A DNA stretch of 64,000 nt from Flavobacterium xinjiangense (GCF_900142885.1 NZ_FRCL01000008.1:99537-163536); one strand, 5' to 3'. Shown: positions 1 through 9,700, counted from the first letter of the stretch. Notes: generated by a model from the letters alone, not told the origin. A program made the numbers and translations.

Positions 1-2
1 CA

Positions 3-656
3 AAAACCACGGTAATCATGAGTGTGGTGTTTTTATTTTACGGTTTTCTATTTTTTACCAATAAAATTGAGGCTTATAATAATCCCATCATGCACATTTT
101 TGCAGGAATTTTTGTTTCGGGAGGATTTTTATTCACTTTCGGTCAATTTGTGCCGAGTTGGGACAGCTCCTATTATCAATTAATGATGACACAAAACATT
201 CCTTACAAAGGATATTTGAGTTCAAAATGGTGGCTGATTGTTATCGCCACGGTTGTTTCTACATTATTAGCTTCATTTTATTTGTATTTTGGATGGCACG
301 TATATCTTACAATTGTTGTGGGCGCAATTTACAACATTGGAGTCAATTCGCATTTGGTACTTCTTGCCGGTGCTTACACAAAAACGCCAATAGATTTAGA
401 TTCCAGCAAAGGAGCTTTTGGAGATAAAAAAGCTTTCAATATAAACACCATGTTGATTTCATTGCCAAAATTGTTATTGCCTGTGGCTCTTTATTGGATA
501 GGTTCTAAGGTAATGAATCCCAATTTAGGATTAGCCATGGTCGCTATTGCCGGACTAATAGGTTTTGCTTTGAGAGACAAAGTTTTTTCTTTAATCGAAA
601 AGGTCTATAAAACCGAAAAATATAAAACCATTGATGCTTACAAGCAAAAGGGTTAA
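3..656 (+). CDS. DUF5687 family membrane protein, ABC exporter permease (5' part missing)
   Basis: The reading frame is open to the left edge of the window, so the first methionine at 18 is probably internal and the gene begins upstream. About 217 residues are visible, with roughly six hydrophobic segments, including one around the WWLIVIATVV stretch and another around LPKLLLPVAL. The sequence resembles the C-terminal part of DUF5687 proteins, which are multi-span membrane proteins of Bacteroidota usually paired with an ABC ATPase. Such a gene follows 59 bases downstream on the same strand, so the two probably form one exporter. The substrate cannot be told from sequence. The family call rests on recall of the protein pattern and its neighbour. 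Confidence 0.75.
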   Translation, partial: KTTVIMSVVFLFYGFLFFTNKIEAYNNPIMHIFAGIFVSGGFLFTFGQFVPSWDSSYYQLMMTQNIPYKGYLSSKWWLIVIATVVSTLLASFYLYFGWHVYLTIVVGAIYNIGVNSHLVLLAGAYTKTPIDLDSSKGAFGDKKAFNINTMLISLPKLLLPVALYWIGSKVMNPNLGLAMVAIAGLIGFALRDKVFSLIEKVYKTEKYKTIDAYKQKG

Positions 657-715
657 CAGTCAATTTTCATAAGCGATTAACCAAATCAACCAATAACCGA
701 TTAAACTTTTTTAAA

Positions 716-1411
716 ATGATACAAGTAAACAACCTTTCAAAAACATATAACGGAACCACAGTTCTAAACATTGAAACGCTTGAGATTCCAAAAGGACAAA
801 GTTTTGGATTAGTAGGCAATAACGGAGCCGGAAAAACTACTTTTTTCAGTCTTTTATTGGATTTAATCCAGCCTTCAACTGGAAATATTATCAACAATGA
901 CGTTCAGGTAAACACCAGCGAAAACTGGAAACCTTTCACCGCCTCTTTTCTGGACGAAAGCTTTTTAATTGGCTACTTAACACCCGAAGAATACTTTTAT
1001 TTCATAGGTGATTTACGTGGTCAAAACAAAGCCGATATTGATGCTTTGTTAGCGAAACACGAAGAATTCTTTAATGGAGAAATCCTTAAAAACAAAAAAT
1101 ATTTGCGCGATTTATCCAAAGGAAACCAAAAGAAAGTTGGAATTATTGCCACACTAATTGGAAATCCGGAAGTAGTGATTCTTGACGAACCATTTGCTAA
1201 TCTAGACCCGACAACGGTTAACAGATTAAAAAAAATCATTAAAGAACTAGCCGAAAATCCAAATGTTACCGTGTTAGTTTCCAGTCATGATTTAATGCAT
1301 ACTGTTGAGGTTTGTGATAGAATCGTCGCATTAAACAAAGGCGAAATTGTAAAAGATATTCAAACATCAAGAGAGACGCTGCAGGAGTTAGAACTGTTTT
1401 TTGCGGTTTAA
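716..1411 (+). CDS. ABC transporter ATP-binding protein
   Basis: This 231-residue protein is a single ABC-type nucleotide-binding domain in the cytoplasm. Visible motifs are Walker A GNNGAGKTT at residues 34-42, the signature LSKGNQ at 133-138, Walker B VVILDEP at 153-159 and the switch histidine in SSHD near 191. The length is normal for a stand-alone ATPase subunit. It follows the DUF5687 membrane protein on the same strand and most likely powers it. The signature LSKGNQ rather than LSGGQ is common in CcmA-like exporter ATPases. Substrate unknown. Confidence 0.93.
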   Translation: MIQVNNLSKTYNGTTVLNIETLEIPKGQSFGLVGNNGAGKTTFFSLLLDLIQPSTGNIINNDVQVNTSENWKPFTASFLDESFLIGYLTPEEYFYFIGDLRGQNKADIDALLAKHEEFFNGEILKNKKYLRDLSKGNQKKVGIIATLIGNPEVVILDEPFANLDPTTVNRLKKIIKELAENPNVTVLVSSHDLMHTVEVCDRIVALNKGEIVKDIQTSRETLQELELFFAV

Positions 1412-1421
1412 AATTTAATTT

Positions 1422-1533
1422 GGGCGTGACCCGGAAAGAAAAATTCCGGGTCGGGCTTTTCGCTCTCAATCTTTTTTATTCTTAAAAAAGAATAAAAAAG
1501 GATTTCCGCTGCACTCCCTCACGCAGAACCGGG
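1422..1533. repeat. Dispersed intergenic repeat, copy 1, with two hairpins
   Basis: The segment holds two perfect inverted repeats: 9-bp arms 1428-1436 / 1444-1452, and 13-bp arms 1471-1483 / 1488-1500 with a 4-base loop. It ends in the words AAAAGGATTTCCGCTGC and TCCCTCACGC. The same words, in the same order, recur at 62459-62568, and a shorter version recurs at 13132-13273. It fills the gap between the ABC gene and sprE. It may also act as a transcription stop for the ABC operon. Confidence 0.7.
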
Positions 1534-1642
1534 AATCAAAAAGAAACCTAATAATTTCCACTATATCAAAAAGAAACGTATTTTTACAAGTCATTATACT
1601 AAAAGGTATTTTTAAAAGTTAATTGATAAAAAACGTTTACCA

Positions 1643-4261
1643 TTGAAAACCAACACATTTAGGCAACTAATTTCTATAGGATTTTTGTTATTTTTGATAG
1701 CATGTTCTACCAAGAAGGATACTTTTTTGGCTAGAAAATCACATGCTTTAAGCACTAAATACAATATTCTCTACAATGGTCAAATAGGATTAGATAAAGG
1801 TGTGGTTGGCATAAAAGCAAATAGCAAGGACGATTTTTGGAAGCGTTTGCCTATTGAAAAAATGCAAATTAAAGAGGATTTCATTGCAGGAGAAAAACCC
1901 AAAAATGCTGATTTTGAATTAGCGGAAACCAAAGCTACAAAGGCAATTCAGAAACATTCCATGAATATTGATGGAAGAGAGAAAAACAGCCAGATTGACG
2001 AAGCTTATTTATTGCTTGGTAAATCCCGATATTACGATCAAAGATTTGTTCCTGCACTAGACGCGTTTAATTATATTTTATACAAATATCCCAACAGCAG
2101 TAATATTTATGAAGCCAAAATTTGGCGCGAAAAAACCAATATGCGTTTAGGTAACGATGCTTTGGTGGTTAAAAATATATCCAAACTTCTAGACGAACAA
2201 AAACTTAGCAATCAGGTTGTGGCTAATGCCAATGCACTTTTATCAGAAGCTTTTCTGAATCTGGAGGAAAAAGACAGTGCTGTGGCAAAATTAAAAATTG
2301 CCGAAGAATACACTAAAATCAAGGCTGAAAAAGCCAGATATCGTTTTATACTGGGACAATTGTATGAAGAACTAGGAAAAAAAGACAGTGCAATGTACAG
2401 TTATCAGTCGGTTATTGACATGAAAAGAAAAGCGGCAAGAGAATATGTGATTCAAGCTCAAGCCAAAAAAGCGCAACTGTTTGATTATGAAAAAGGAGAT
2501 ACGACTGTCTTTTCAAAAACATTTAAAACGCTTGTTGCCGATCGAGAAAACCGACCTTTTTTAGATGTGATTTACTATCAGATGGGAGTGTTTCACGATA
2601 AAAATAACAACCAGAAACAAGCCTTAAAGTATTACAACTCTTCTCTTAAAAAAGCAACAACAGACCAATATTTAATTGCCTCTAATTATCGAAATTTAGG
2701 AAACATGTATTTCAAAAATGCCGAATATCCAATCGCGGCAAAGTATTATGACAGTACATTAGTAAAACTGGATTCAAAATCGAGAGGATTTCTTCAAAAA
2801 AAAATTAGAAAGAATCTCGATGAAGTTATTGCATACGATCTCATTGCAAAAAAAAATGATAGTATTATTAACATTATTTCTTTATCAAAAAGTGACAGGA
2901 TATCGTATTTTGAAAACTACATCGTTAAGTTGAAAAGGGCTGATAAAGCTAAGAGCATTTTAGAAGAGAAGCAGAAAGTAAAGAGTGGTAATATTGGAAG
3001 AAACACTAGTGGAATGTCAGAAGGATCATTCGTAGCATATAAAGAAATGCGAACATTAACTAAGAAAAAAACCTTGGAACCACCTTCAATATCCGAGAAC
3101 TTCATTAAGGGAGTTGCAGAGGTCTTTTATTTCTATAATCCAGTATTGGTTGCTTTTGGAAATCTAGAATTCAAAAAAGTCTGGGGAGAAAGATTATTAA
3201 ACCGAAATTGGAGATTGTCTGACAAAAACAGTATCATAGTTTGGAGAGACACCCTAAACAATAATTCAACAATACTGAAGATAAAATCAGTTTCGGAAGA
3301 AATACAAGAAAGATACACTGTGGATTATTATCTCAAATTGCTTCCATTGGAACAAATTAGAATAGATAGCATCGTAAAAGAGCGTAACAATGCCTATTAT
3401 CAGCTTGGTATTATCTATAAAGAAAAATTCAAAGAATATCAATTAGCCAGCATTAAGTTTGAACAGCTGTTGAGATATAATCCAGAAAAAAAACTAATTC
3501 CTTCGGTTATGTACAATTTATATAAAATATATCAAATTATAGATATCTCCAAAGCGGAGCCAATGAAAAAAAGAGTTTTGAACGAATACCCAAATTCTCG
3601 TTACGTCCAAATGATAAATAATGCCAGTGAGGCTTTAGTCAATGAAACTGAAAGTGAATATAATAAATGGTATAAATTATATCGAGAAGAACAATTTTTG
3701 ACTGTATTAGAAAAAGCGGATGCATTGATTAGTCAGTTTTCAGGCGATGAAATTGTGTCTAAATTTGAACTGCTTAAAGCGAATGCAATTGGAAAATTAA
3801 GAGGAGTAGCAGCTTATAAAAATGCATTGCAATATGTTGCGGATAATTATCCAAATAGTGAAGAAGGGAAAAATGCACAAGAAATTGTTACGACTCAGAT
3901 TCCGTTTTTAGAACAAATGAATTTTAATACAACCGATACTAAAAACTGGAAAATTCTTTATAAAGTGGGTACTCGAGAAGATAAAAATACAAAAGCAATT
4001 GAAGATAAAATCAAGAAATTCAATACTGTTGAAAACTTTCAAAATCTAACTTTTTCCTATGATGTTTACACCGAAAAGGAAAATTTCATCACGATTCACG
4101 GCATTAATTCAGAAGTTTATGCAAACACAATTGTTAAAGCATTAAAAGAAGATAAAAAATATAAAATCGATGAACCTGCTATTGTGATTTCTAATGAAAA
4201 TTACAAAGTGATTCAGATTAAGAAGAATCTTGATGCGTATTTAGCACCAAAAAATCAATAA
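1643..4261 (+). CDS. sprE: SprE/PorW-like TPR lipoprotein (gliding motility / type IX secretion)
   Basis: This 872-residue protein begins at a TTG codon; no ATG lies closer to the clear lipoprotein signal, whose lipobox ends LIAC with the acylated Cys at residue 21. The rest is rich in tetratricopeptide-like helices (motifs such as AYLLLGKSRYYDQRFVPALDAF), matching the SprE/PorW family, an outer-membrane-associated lipoprotein needed for gliding and type IX secretion in Bacteroidota. A bactofilin gene starts two bases after the stop, so the two are co-transcribed. Length and N-terminal pattern fit the family well. The role is inferred from the family. Confidence 0.88.
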   Translation: MKTNTFRQLISIGFLLFLIACSTKKDTFLARKSHALSTKYNILYNGQIGLDKGVVGIKANSKDDFWKRLPIEKMQIKEDFIAGEKPKNADFELAETKATKAIQKHSMNIDGREKNSQIDEAYLLLGKSRYYDQRFVPALDAFNYILYKYPNSSNIYEAKIWREKTNMRLGNDALVVKNISKLLDEQKLSNQVVANANALLSEAFLNLEEKDSAVAKLKIAEEYTKIKAEKARYRFILGQLYEELGKKDSAMYSYQSVIDMKRKAAREYVIQAQAKKAQLFDYEKGDTTVFSKTFKTLVADRENRPFLDVIYYQMGVFHDKNNNQKQALKYYNSSLKKATTDQYLIASNYRNLGNMYFKNAEYPIAAKYYDSTLVKLDSKSRGFLQKKIRKNLDEVIAYDLIAKKNDSIINIISLSKSDRISYFENYIVKLKRADKAKSILEEKQKVKSGNIGRNTSGMSEGSFVAYKEMRTLTKKKTLEPPSISENFIKGVAEVFYFYNPVLVAFGNLEFKKVWGERLLNRNWRLSDKNSIIVWRDTLNNNSTILKIKSVSEEIQERYTVDYYLKLLPLEQIRIDSIVKERNNAYYQLGIIYKEKFKEYQLASIKFEQLLRYNPEKKLIPSVMYNLYKIYQIIDISKAEPMKKRVLNEYPNSRYVQMINNASEALVNETESEYNKWYKLYREEQFLTVLEKADALISQFSGDEIVSKFELLKANAIGKLRGVAAYKNALQYVADNYPNSEEGKNAQEIVTTQIPFLEQMNFNTTDTKNWKILYKVGTREDKNTKAIEDKIKKFNTVENFQNLTFSYDVYTEKENFITIHGINSEVYANTIVKALKEDKKYKIDEPAIVISNENYKVIQIKKNLDAYLAPKNQ

Positions 4262-4263
4262 CC

Positions 4264-4671
4264 ATGTTTGATAAAAAGCCAAAATCGTATACAGACCTTC
4301 TCGGTAAAACCAACAGAATTGTTGAAGGGACTATTATAAAAGGAGATATTATTTCTCAGGCTGATTTTAGATTGGATGGAGAATTAATTGGTAATTTCCA
4401 ATCCAGCGGGAAAATAGTGATTGGACCTGCAGGAAGTGTTACCGGCGATATTATATGCAAAAATGCAGATATAGAAGGGAAATTTGATGGTAAGATTCAA
4501 GTTGCAGAAGTCCTGAATGTAAAATCAAAATCAAGTATTCATGGAGAAGTGGTCTGTGGCAAATTAGCTGTAGAACCAGGTGCTGATTTTAGCGCTTCGT
4601 GCACTATGAAAACCAATATAAAGAATCTAATGCCTGATGATGGACAACAAGCCCAACAAAAAACAAGCTAG
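4264..4671 (+). CDS. Bactofilin (polymer-forming cytoskeletal protein)
   Basis: The 135-residue protein has a central domain of regularly spaced glycine and hydrophobic residues (for example GTIIKGDIISQADFRLDGE), the right-handed beta-helix pattern of bactofilins (DUF583). Short disordered ends flank it, the C-terminal one rich in Gln. Bactofilins polymerise without nucleotide into filaments at the inner membrane. The gene lies between sprE/porW and an AtpZ-like gene, and its last 35 bases overlap the next gene in another frame, which implies coupled translation. Confidence 0.92.
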   Translation: MFDKKPKSYTDLLGKTNRIVEGTIIKGDIISQADFRLDGELIGNFQSSGKIVIGPAGSVTGDIICKNADIEGKFDGKIQVAEVLNVKSKSSIHGEVVCGKLAVEPGADFSASCTMKTNIKNLMPDDGQQAQQKTS

Positions 4672-4867
4672 TAAATGGCTCGCTTTGATAAATATCCCAA
4701 TTCAAATGGGGGCGATTATCTTTCTGTTTTCCTTCCTTGGAAACTGGTTAGACGAAAATCATCCCAGTCCCAAAGTATATTACAACAAGATTTTAGTGAT
4801 GGTTGGAGTCGCATTAGCCTTATATAATGTGATAAGACAAGTTAACGAAATCAATAAATCACAATAA
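4637..4867 (+). CDS. AtpZ/AtpI-like small membrane protein
   Basis: This 76-residue protein has two hydrophobic segments (WLALINIPIQMGAIIFLFSFLGNWL and ILVMVGVALALYNVI, split by a charged loop), the layout of AtpZ/AtpI proteins found in front of F-type ATP synthase genes. These proteins help c-ring assembly or carry divalent ions; which applies here is not visible. Two ATG codons in a row begin the gene inside the bactofilin gene (35-base overlap). The ATP synthase genes begin about 590 bases downstream, supporting the call. Confidence 0.85.
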   Translation: MMDNKPNKKQASKWLALINIPIQMGAIIFLFSFLGNWLDENHPSPKVYYNKILVMVGVALALYNVIRQVNEINKSQ

Positions 4868-4922
4868 ATTACCAATAAAAACAACGTTAAAACCTATAAA
4901 TTGCCTTGAGTTTTTTTGACTT

Positions 4923-5333
4923 ATGGTAAAATACAATCTCATGAATTTAAAAAATTACAAACCGCTTTTAAGTTTAGCATTGCTGATAATAGTAGCGTAT
5001 ATTCTACACAAAGTTATTTTTTACAGTTTTAATATAGATGACAGCGCTTTTCATTATTCGATAGAAAAATTATATTTGATATTTTCAGTTTTGTCTGTAA
5101 TAGTTTTTGTTGTTTTGTTGAAAGTAAAAGAACAAAGTTTTGATAATATTGGAATGTCATTTCTATTGAGTACAAGCGTTAAAATGGTTGTTTGTTATTT
5201 GATTTTAAGGCCTGTATTGCAAGCGTCAGGTGAGAATAGTATCATTGAGAAAAGGAATTTTTTTGCAATGTTTATTCTCTTTTTAGCAATGGAAACCATC
5301 CTTACTATACGAATATTAAACAAAAATCAATAA
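4923..5333 (+). CDS. Small integral membrane protein, DUF6168-like
   Basis: The 136-residue protein has about four hydrophobic segments (LLSLALLIIVAYILH, LYLIFSVLSVIVFVVLL, MSFLLSTSVKMVVCYLIL, FAMFILFLAMETILTI). This arrangement and its place between AtpZ and AtpB match DUF6168 proteins of Flavobacteriia. A second in-frame ATG six codons on, at 4941, is an alternative start. Function is unknown; the position suggests an ATP-synthase accessory protein, possibly an AtpI equivalent. That role is inference from neighbourhood only. Confidence 0.75.
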   Translation: MVKYNLMNLKNYKPLLSLALLIIVAYILHKVIFYSFNIDDSAFHYSIEKLYLIFSVLSVIVFVVLLKVKEQSFDNIGMSFLLSTSVKMVVCYLILRPVLQASGENSIIEKRNFFAMFILFLAMETILTIRILNKNQ

Positions 5334-5383
5334 ACAAGGAGTTTTATAAGCAGAATGCGCGAAAAATAAATTTTTTATATGCT

Positions 5384-5412
5384 TTTGAATATTAATAAAA
5401 AATGTACCTTTG
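5384..5412 (+). promoter_or_regulatory. Promoter of the atpBEFHAG operon
   Basis: TTTG at 5384-5387 and TACCTTTG at 5405-5412 are separated by 17 bases, a full match to the Bacteroidota -33/-7 promoter form (TTG, 17-23 bases, TAnnTTTG). It lies 43 bases before atpB, so the ATP synthase genes can be transcribed apart from sprE-bactofilin-AtpZ. Confidence 0.75.
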
Positions 5413-5455
5413 CACCAAATTTTAGAAACGTAATAAATTAAGATATTTAACTGTT

Positions 5456-6610
5456 ATGGTGATTTCAAACAAACCACTTAGATTTATAATAGCGACATTA
5501 GTAGCGTGTCTTCCTTTAATTAGTTTTGCAAATCCTGAACAGGATACTGTAAAAGTACAAACTGAAGTTGCTCATCAGGCAACCGAAGAAGGTCATGAAG
5601 GAGCTCATGCTGAACCAACAGATGTAAAATCTAAAATTAAAGCATTTATTGGTCATCACGTTTTAGATTCCCATGACTTTACATTTTTTTCAGATGAAGT
5701 AGAAGGAAAACATTACGGTTTTTCTTTACCTGTAATTATTTGGGATAATGGTCTGCACGTTTTTTCTTCGGCTAAATTCGAACACGGTGAAGCTGTAGCA
5801 GAATCAAATGGAAATTACTACAAAATAAACCACCACGACGGTAAAATATACAAAACTGACGCTTCAGGTACAATAACTGAAGACGAAAAAACAGGTTTCC
5901 CAACTAATGTTCGTCCGATAGATTTTTCTATAACAAAAACAGTTTTGTCTATAATGATTGCTTCATTATTGATGTTTTTAATATTTGCTGGATTGGCAAA
6001 ATCATACGCTAAAAACAAAGGAATTGCTTCTGGAGTTGGAAGAATTTTTGAGCCGGTTGTATTATATATCCGTGACGAAATCGCTATTCCAAACATTGGC
6101 GAAAAGCACTACAAGAAATACATGAGTTATTTATTGACTATATTTTTCTTCGTATTATTCTTAAACATATTTGGTTTAATGCCATTTGGAATCAATGTAA
6201 CAGGAAATTTAACCATTACATTTTCATTGGCTATCCTGACATTTTTAATCACGAACCTTACGGCAAATAAAAATTACTGGGGGCACATTTTTTGGATGCC
6301 TGGTGTGCCTAAAGCAATGCGAATCGTTTTAGCGCCTATTGAATTGTTAGGTATTTTTATTAAACCTTTTTCATTGATGATACGTTTGTATGCAAATATT
6401 TTTGCAGGACATATTGTATTGATGAGTATTATTGGTTTAATGTTTATCTTTAAAAGCTGGTTAGGAAGCACTTTATCATTTGGATTGTCATTTGTACTTT
6501 CTATTCTTGAAATATTAGTAGCTTTTTTACAAGCGTATATTTTTACCATGTTATCTGCATTGTACTTTGGTTCAGCGGTAGAGGAACATCATCATGAGGA
6601 AGCTCATTAA
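5456..6610 (+). CDS. atpB: ATP synthase F0 subunit a
   Basis: This is the 384-residue proton-channel subunit of F1F0 ATP synthase in the inner membrane. A signal peptide (cleavage predicted after residue 25) is followed by a His/Glu-rich soluble region of about 120 residues, then the usual membrane helices. The essential arginine lies in LMIRLYANIFAGH, near residue 310. The long periplasmic N-terminal domain and the His-rich C-terminus are typical of Bacteroidota subunit a, which is longer than the roughly 270 residues of Escherichia coli. It is first in the operon atpBEFHAG. Confidence 0.97.
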   Translation: MVISNKPLRFIIATLVACLPLISFANPEQDTVKVQTEVAHQATEEGHEGAHAEPTDVKSKIKAFIGHHVLDSHDFTFFSDEVEGKHYGFSLPVIIWDNGLHVFSSAKFEHGEAVAESNGNYYKINHHDGKIYKTDASGTITEDEKTGFPTNVRPIDFSITKTVLSIMIASLLMFLIFAGLAKSYAKNKGIASGVGRIFEPVVLYIRDEIAIPNIGEKHYKKYMSYLLTIFFFVLFLNIFGLMPFGINVTGNLTITFSLAILTFLITNLTANKNYWGHIFWMPGVPKAMRIVLAPIELLGIFIKPFSLMIRLYANIFAGHIVLMSIIGLMFIFKSWLGSTLSFGLSFVLSILEILVAFLQAYIFTMLSALYFGSAVEEHHHEEAH

Positions 6611-6643
6611 TAAATTGAATGTTTAATTTTTAATATATATATT

Positions 6644-6835
6644 ATGCAAATTCCAACTATTGTAGGAGCAGGGTTAATTGTAATCGGAGCAGGTTTAGGT
6701 ATTGGTAGAATTGGTGGTTCAGCAATGGACGCTATTGCTCGTCAACCAGAAGCTTCAGGAAAAATCCAAACAGCTATGCTTATCGCAGCTGCACTTATTG
6801 AAGGTATTGGTTTCGCTGCGTTATTCGCATCTTAA
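6644..6835 (+). CDS. atpE: ATP synthase F0 subunit c
   Basis: The 63-residue hairpin protein forms the rotor ring. Helix 1 carries the glycine-rich GAGLGIG, the polar loop has RQPE (residues 33-36), and helix 2 holds the ion-binding glutamate at residue 53 in ALIEGIGF. Helix 1 lacks the Gln, and the residue after the Glu is Gly rather than the Ser/Thr of sodium-binding rings, so proton coupling is likely. It is shorter than most c subunits (about 75-85). A strong hairpin follows the gene. Confidence 0.97.
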   Translation: MQIPTIVGAGLIVIGAGLGIGRIGGSAMDAIARQPEASGKIQTAMLIAAALIEGIGFAALFAS

Positions 6836-6845
6836 TTAAAACTCA

Positions 6846-6886
6846 AAAAACAATAGTTGCAACGGTTGGTTGTAACTATTGTTTTT
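6846..6886 (+). terminator. Strong hairpin between atpE and atpF (attenuator or mRNA stabiliser)
   Basis: Arms 6846-6863 and 6869-6886 are 18 bases each, with one G-U pair and a 5-base loop; the right arm ends in five T. It has the form of an intrinsic terminator but lies within the operon, between the high-copy c subunit and b subunit genes. It may trim transcription or protect the atpE message. Confidence 0.7.
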
Positions 6887-6960
6887 AAAATTAAAACATT
6901 ACAAATTGCTTTTTTATGAGCAATAAAAAAATCATAATTTAAAATTTATAATTATATATA

Positions 6961-7461
6961 ATGGATAAGTTAATAAATCAGTTTGAGTTAGGTTTGTTCG
7001 TTTGGCAAGTTTTAATATTTGTTGGATTAATATTCTTATTGAAAAAATTCGCTTGGAAACCAATTCTTGATGCAGTTAATGATAGAGAGGAAGGAATCAA
7101 AAACGCATTGCTTTCTGCTGAAAATGCTAGAAAAGAAATGCAAAATCTTCAAGCTGACAATCAACGTATTTTACAAGAAGCAAGATTAGAGCGTGACAAC
7201 ATGCTTAAAGATGCTCGTGAAATGAAAGAGAAAATGGTTGCTGATGCTAAAAACGAGGCGCAAGTTCAAGGTCTGAAAATGATCGAACAAGCAAAAGCAG
7301 CAATCGAAGGTGAGAAAAATGCAGCTATGGCTGAATTGAAATTACAAGTTTCTACTTTGTCATTGAGTATTGCAGAAAAATTATTGAAAGACGAATTGTC
7401 TAACAAAGAAGCTCAGACTAAATTAGTCGAGAAAATGTTAGGTGACGTAAAACTGAACTAA
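6961..7461 (+). CDS. atpF: ATP synthase F0 subunit b
   Basis: The 166-residue subunit of the stator stalk has one N-terminal membrane helix (LFVWQVLIFVGLIFLLKKF) followed by a long charged coiled coil, the normal b-subunit design. The KKFAWKPI motif just after the membrane helix is conserved in the family. The stop codon is two bases before atpH, so translation is probably coupled. The single b gene suggests a homodimeric stalk. Confidence 0.97.
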   Translation: MDKLINQFELGLFVWQVLIFVGLIFLLKKFAWKPILDAVNDREEGIKNALLSAENARKEMQNLQADNQRILQEARLERDNMLKDAREMKEKMVADAKNEAQVQGLKMIEQAKAAIEGEKNAAMAELKLQVSTLSLSIAEKLLKDELSNKEAQTKLVEKMLGDVKLN

Positions 7462-7463
7462 TT

Positions 7464-7997
7464 ATGGCAAGTACAAGAGCAGCAATTCGTTATGCAACAG
7501 CAATTTTAGATTTAGCAACCTCAAAAGGTGTTGCCGAAGTTGTGAATAACGATATGAAATTGATTGCTTCAACAATCAACGGAAACTTGGAATTAAGTAC
7601 TTTTATTCAAAATCCAACTTTAAAAGTTGAGGTTAAAGAAAAAGCGCTTTTAGAAGTTTTTGCAGGTATTGATGCAGTTACTCAAGGATTATTTCATTTG
7701 TTATTTGAAAACAAAAGATTCGAAATTCTTGAAGCAATTGCCGAAGAATACAGTAAATTATCTGATGTTATGAATGGTGTTGAAGTAGCGAAAGTTACTA
7801 CAGCTATTCCAATGGATGCGGCACTTGAAGCTAAAGTTTTAGCTAAAATTGCAACGCTTTCAGATAAGAAAATTACAATTGAAAATATAGTAGATGCTTC
7901 AATCATTGGAGGATTTATTCTAAGAATAGGTGACAAGCAATACAACGCTTCAATTGCCAACAGGTTACAAGTATTAAAAAGAGAGTTAAGTAATTAG
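7464..7997 (+). CDS. atpH: ATP synthase F1 subunit delta
   Basis: This 177-residue protein starts MASTRAAIRYATAIL, the classic N-terminal helix of the delta/OSCP family, and ends with the beta-rich segment IGGFILRIGDKQYNASI. It links the b stalk to the top of the F1 alpha/beta hexamer. It sits between atpF (two-base gap) and atpA (38-base gap). Length is normal for the family. Confidence 0.96.
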   Translation: MASTRAAIRYATAILDLATSKGVAEVVNNDMKLIASTINGNLELSTFIQNPTLKVEVKEKALLEVFAGIDAVTQGLFHLLFENKRFEILEAIAEEYSKLSDVMNGVEVAKVTTAIPMDAALEAKVLAKIATLSDKKITIENIVDASIIGGFILRIGDKQYNASIANRLQVLKRELSN

Positions 7998-8035
7998 TTT
8001 TATTACACATTTAAGTGTCTAAATTATAAATTAAG

Positions 8036-9613
8036 ATGGCGGAAATCAAACCTGCTGAAATTTCAGCAATATTAAGAAAGCAAGTAGAAGGTTTTGAATC
8101 TGGTGCTACACTAGAAGAAGTAGGAACAGTACTTCAAGTTGGAGATGGTATTGCTCGTGTTTACGGGCTTTCTAATGTTCAGTACGGAGAATTAGTTGAA
8201 TTTGACAATGGATTAGAAGCTATTGTTTTGAATCTTGAAGAAGACAATGTAGGTGTGGTACTTTTAGGACCATCTACAGGAATCAAAGAAGGTTCAACTG
8301 CTAAAAGAACACAACGTATTGCTTCTCTTAAAGTAGGAGAACAAATGGTAGGTCGTGTAGTAAACACTCTTGGTTTTCCAATTGATGGAAAAGGACCAAT
8401 TGGTGGAGATTTATACGAAATGCCTTTGGAAAGAAAAGCTCCTGGAGTTATCTTCCGTCAACCAGTTACTGAGCCATTACAAACAGGTATTAAAGCAGTA
8501 GATGCTATGATTCCAGTTGGTCGTGGACAACGTGAGCTAGTTATTGGTGACCGTCAAACAGGTAAATCAACTGTGTGTATCGATACTATCTTAAATCAAA
8601 AAGAATTTTACGATGCAGGAAAACCTGTATTTTGTATATATGTTGCAATTGGACAAAAAGCGTCAACTGTAGCAGGAATTGCTAAAATGTTAGAAGAAAA
8701 AGGTGCAATGGCTTATACCATTATTGTTGCAGCTAATGCTTCTGATCCAGCTCCGATGCAAGTTTACGCTCCTTTCGCAGGTGCTGCAATTGGAGAATAT
8801 TTTAGAGATTCAGGTCGTCCGGCTTTAATTGTTTATGATGATTTATCTAAACAAGCGGTTGCTTACCGTGAGGTTTCTCTTTTATTGAGAAGACCACCGG
8901 GACGTGAGGCATATCCTGGAGACGTTTTCTACCTTCACAGTAGATTATTAGAGCGTGCTTGTAAAGTAATTGCAGATGATGGAATTGCTAAAAACATGAA
9001 CGACTTACCAGATTCTTTGAAATCAATTGTAAAAGGTGGTGGTTCATTGACTGCTTTACCAATTATTGAAACTCAAGCTGGCGACGTTTCTGCTTATATC
9101 CCAACAAACGTAATTTCGATTACAGATGGTCAAATTTTCCTTGATGGAGATTTGTTTAACTCTGGGGTTCGTCCGGCAATTAACGTAGGTATTTCGGTAT
9201 CTCGTGTTGGAGGAAATGCACAAATTAAATCAATGAAAAAAGTAGCTGGTACATTAAAACTAGATCAAGCACAATTCCGTGAATTGGAAGCGTTTGCTAA
9301 ATTTGGTTCTGATTTAGATGCTGTTACTTTAAACGTAATTGAAAAAGGAAAAAGAAACGTTGAGATCTTGAAACAAGGTTTGAACGATCCTTATACTGTT
9401 GAAGATCAAGTTGCGATTATCTATGCTGGTTCTAAAAACTTATTGAGAAATGTTCCTGTGAATAAAGTAAGAGAATTTGAGAAAGATTTCTTGGAATTCT
9501 TGAACAACAAACACAGAGCAACTCTTGATGCGTTGAAAGCAGGAAAGTTAACAGACGAAATTACAGACGTAATCGAAACTGTAGCAAAAGAATTATCAGC
9601 AAAATATAATTAA
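8036..9613 (+). CDS. atpA: ATP synthase F1 subunit alpha
   Basis: The 525-residue subunit forms half of the F1 hexamer. The Walker A motif GDRQTGKST is at residues 171-179, and the family signature [13 protein letters not shown], with the arginine finger, lies further on. Length and domain order (beta-barrel, nucleotide-binding core, helical C-terminus) are standard. It binds non-catalytic ATP; the partner beta subunit gene is not in this window, as is common in Flavobacteriia where atpD-atpC lie elsewhere. Confidence 0.98.
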   Translation: MAEIKPAEISAILRKQVEGFESGATLEEVGTVLQVGDGIARVYGLSNVQYGELVEFDNGLEAIVLNLEEDNVGVVLLGPSTGIKEGSTAKRTQRIASLKVGEQMVGRVVNTLGFPIDGKGPIGGDLYEMPLERKAPGVIFRQPVTEPLQTGIKAVDAMIPVGRGQRELVIGDRQTGKSTVCIDTILNQKEFYDAGKPVFCIYVAIGQKASTVAGIAKMLEEKGAMAYTIIVAANASDPAPMQVYAPFAGAAIGEYFRDSGRPALIVYDDLSKQAVAYREVSLLLRRPPGREAYPGDVFYLHSRLLERACKVIADDGIAKNMNDLPDSLKSIVKGGGSLTALPIIETQAGDVSAYIPTNVISITDGQIFLDGDLFNSGVRPAINVGISVSRVGGNAQIKSMKKVAGTLKLDQAQFRELEAFAKFGSDLDAVTLNVIEKGKRNVEILKQGLNDPYTVEDQVAIIYAGSKNLLRNVPVNKVREFEKDFLEFLNNKHRATLDALKAGKLTDEITDVIETVAKELSAKYN

Positions 9614-9634
9614 TTAGATAATTGGTTAATTAGA

Positions 9635-9700
9635 TAATTAGAAAATGTCTCAGGATGCTTTTTAATTGTCTAATTATCTAATTGTCACATTTTCTAATTA
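9635..9700. repeat. AT-rich inverted repeat between atpA and atpG
   Basis: Perfect 14-base arms at 9635-9648 and 9687-9700. The spacer and flanks repeat the words ATTAGATAATT and ATTAGACAATT on both strands, so several alternative hairpins are possible. It lies inside the atp transcript. Confidence 0.65.
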
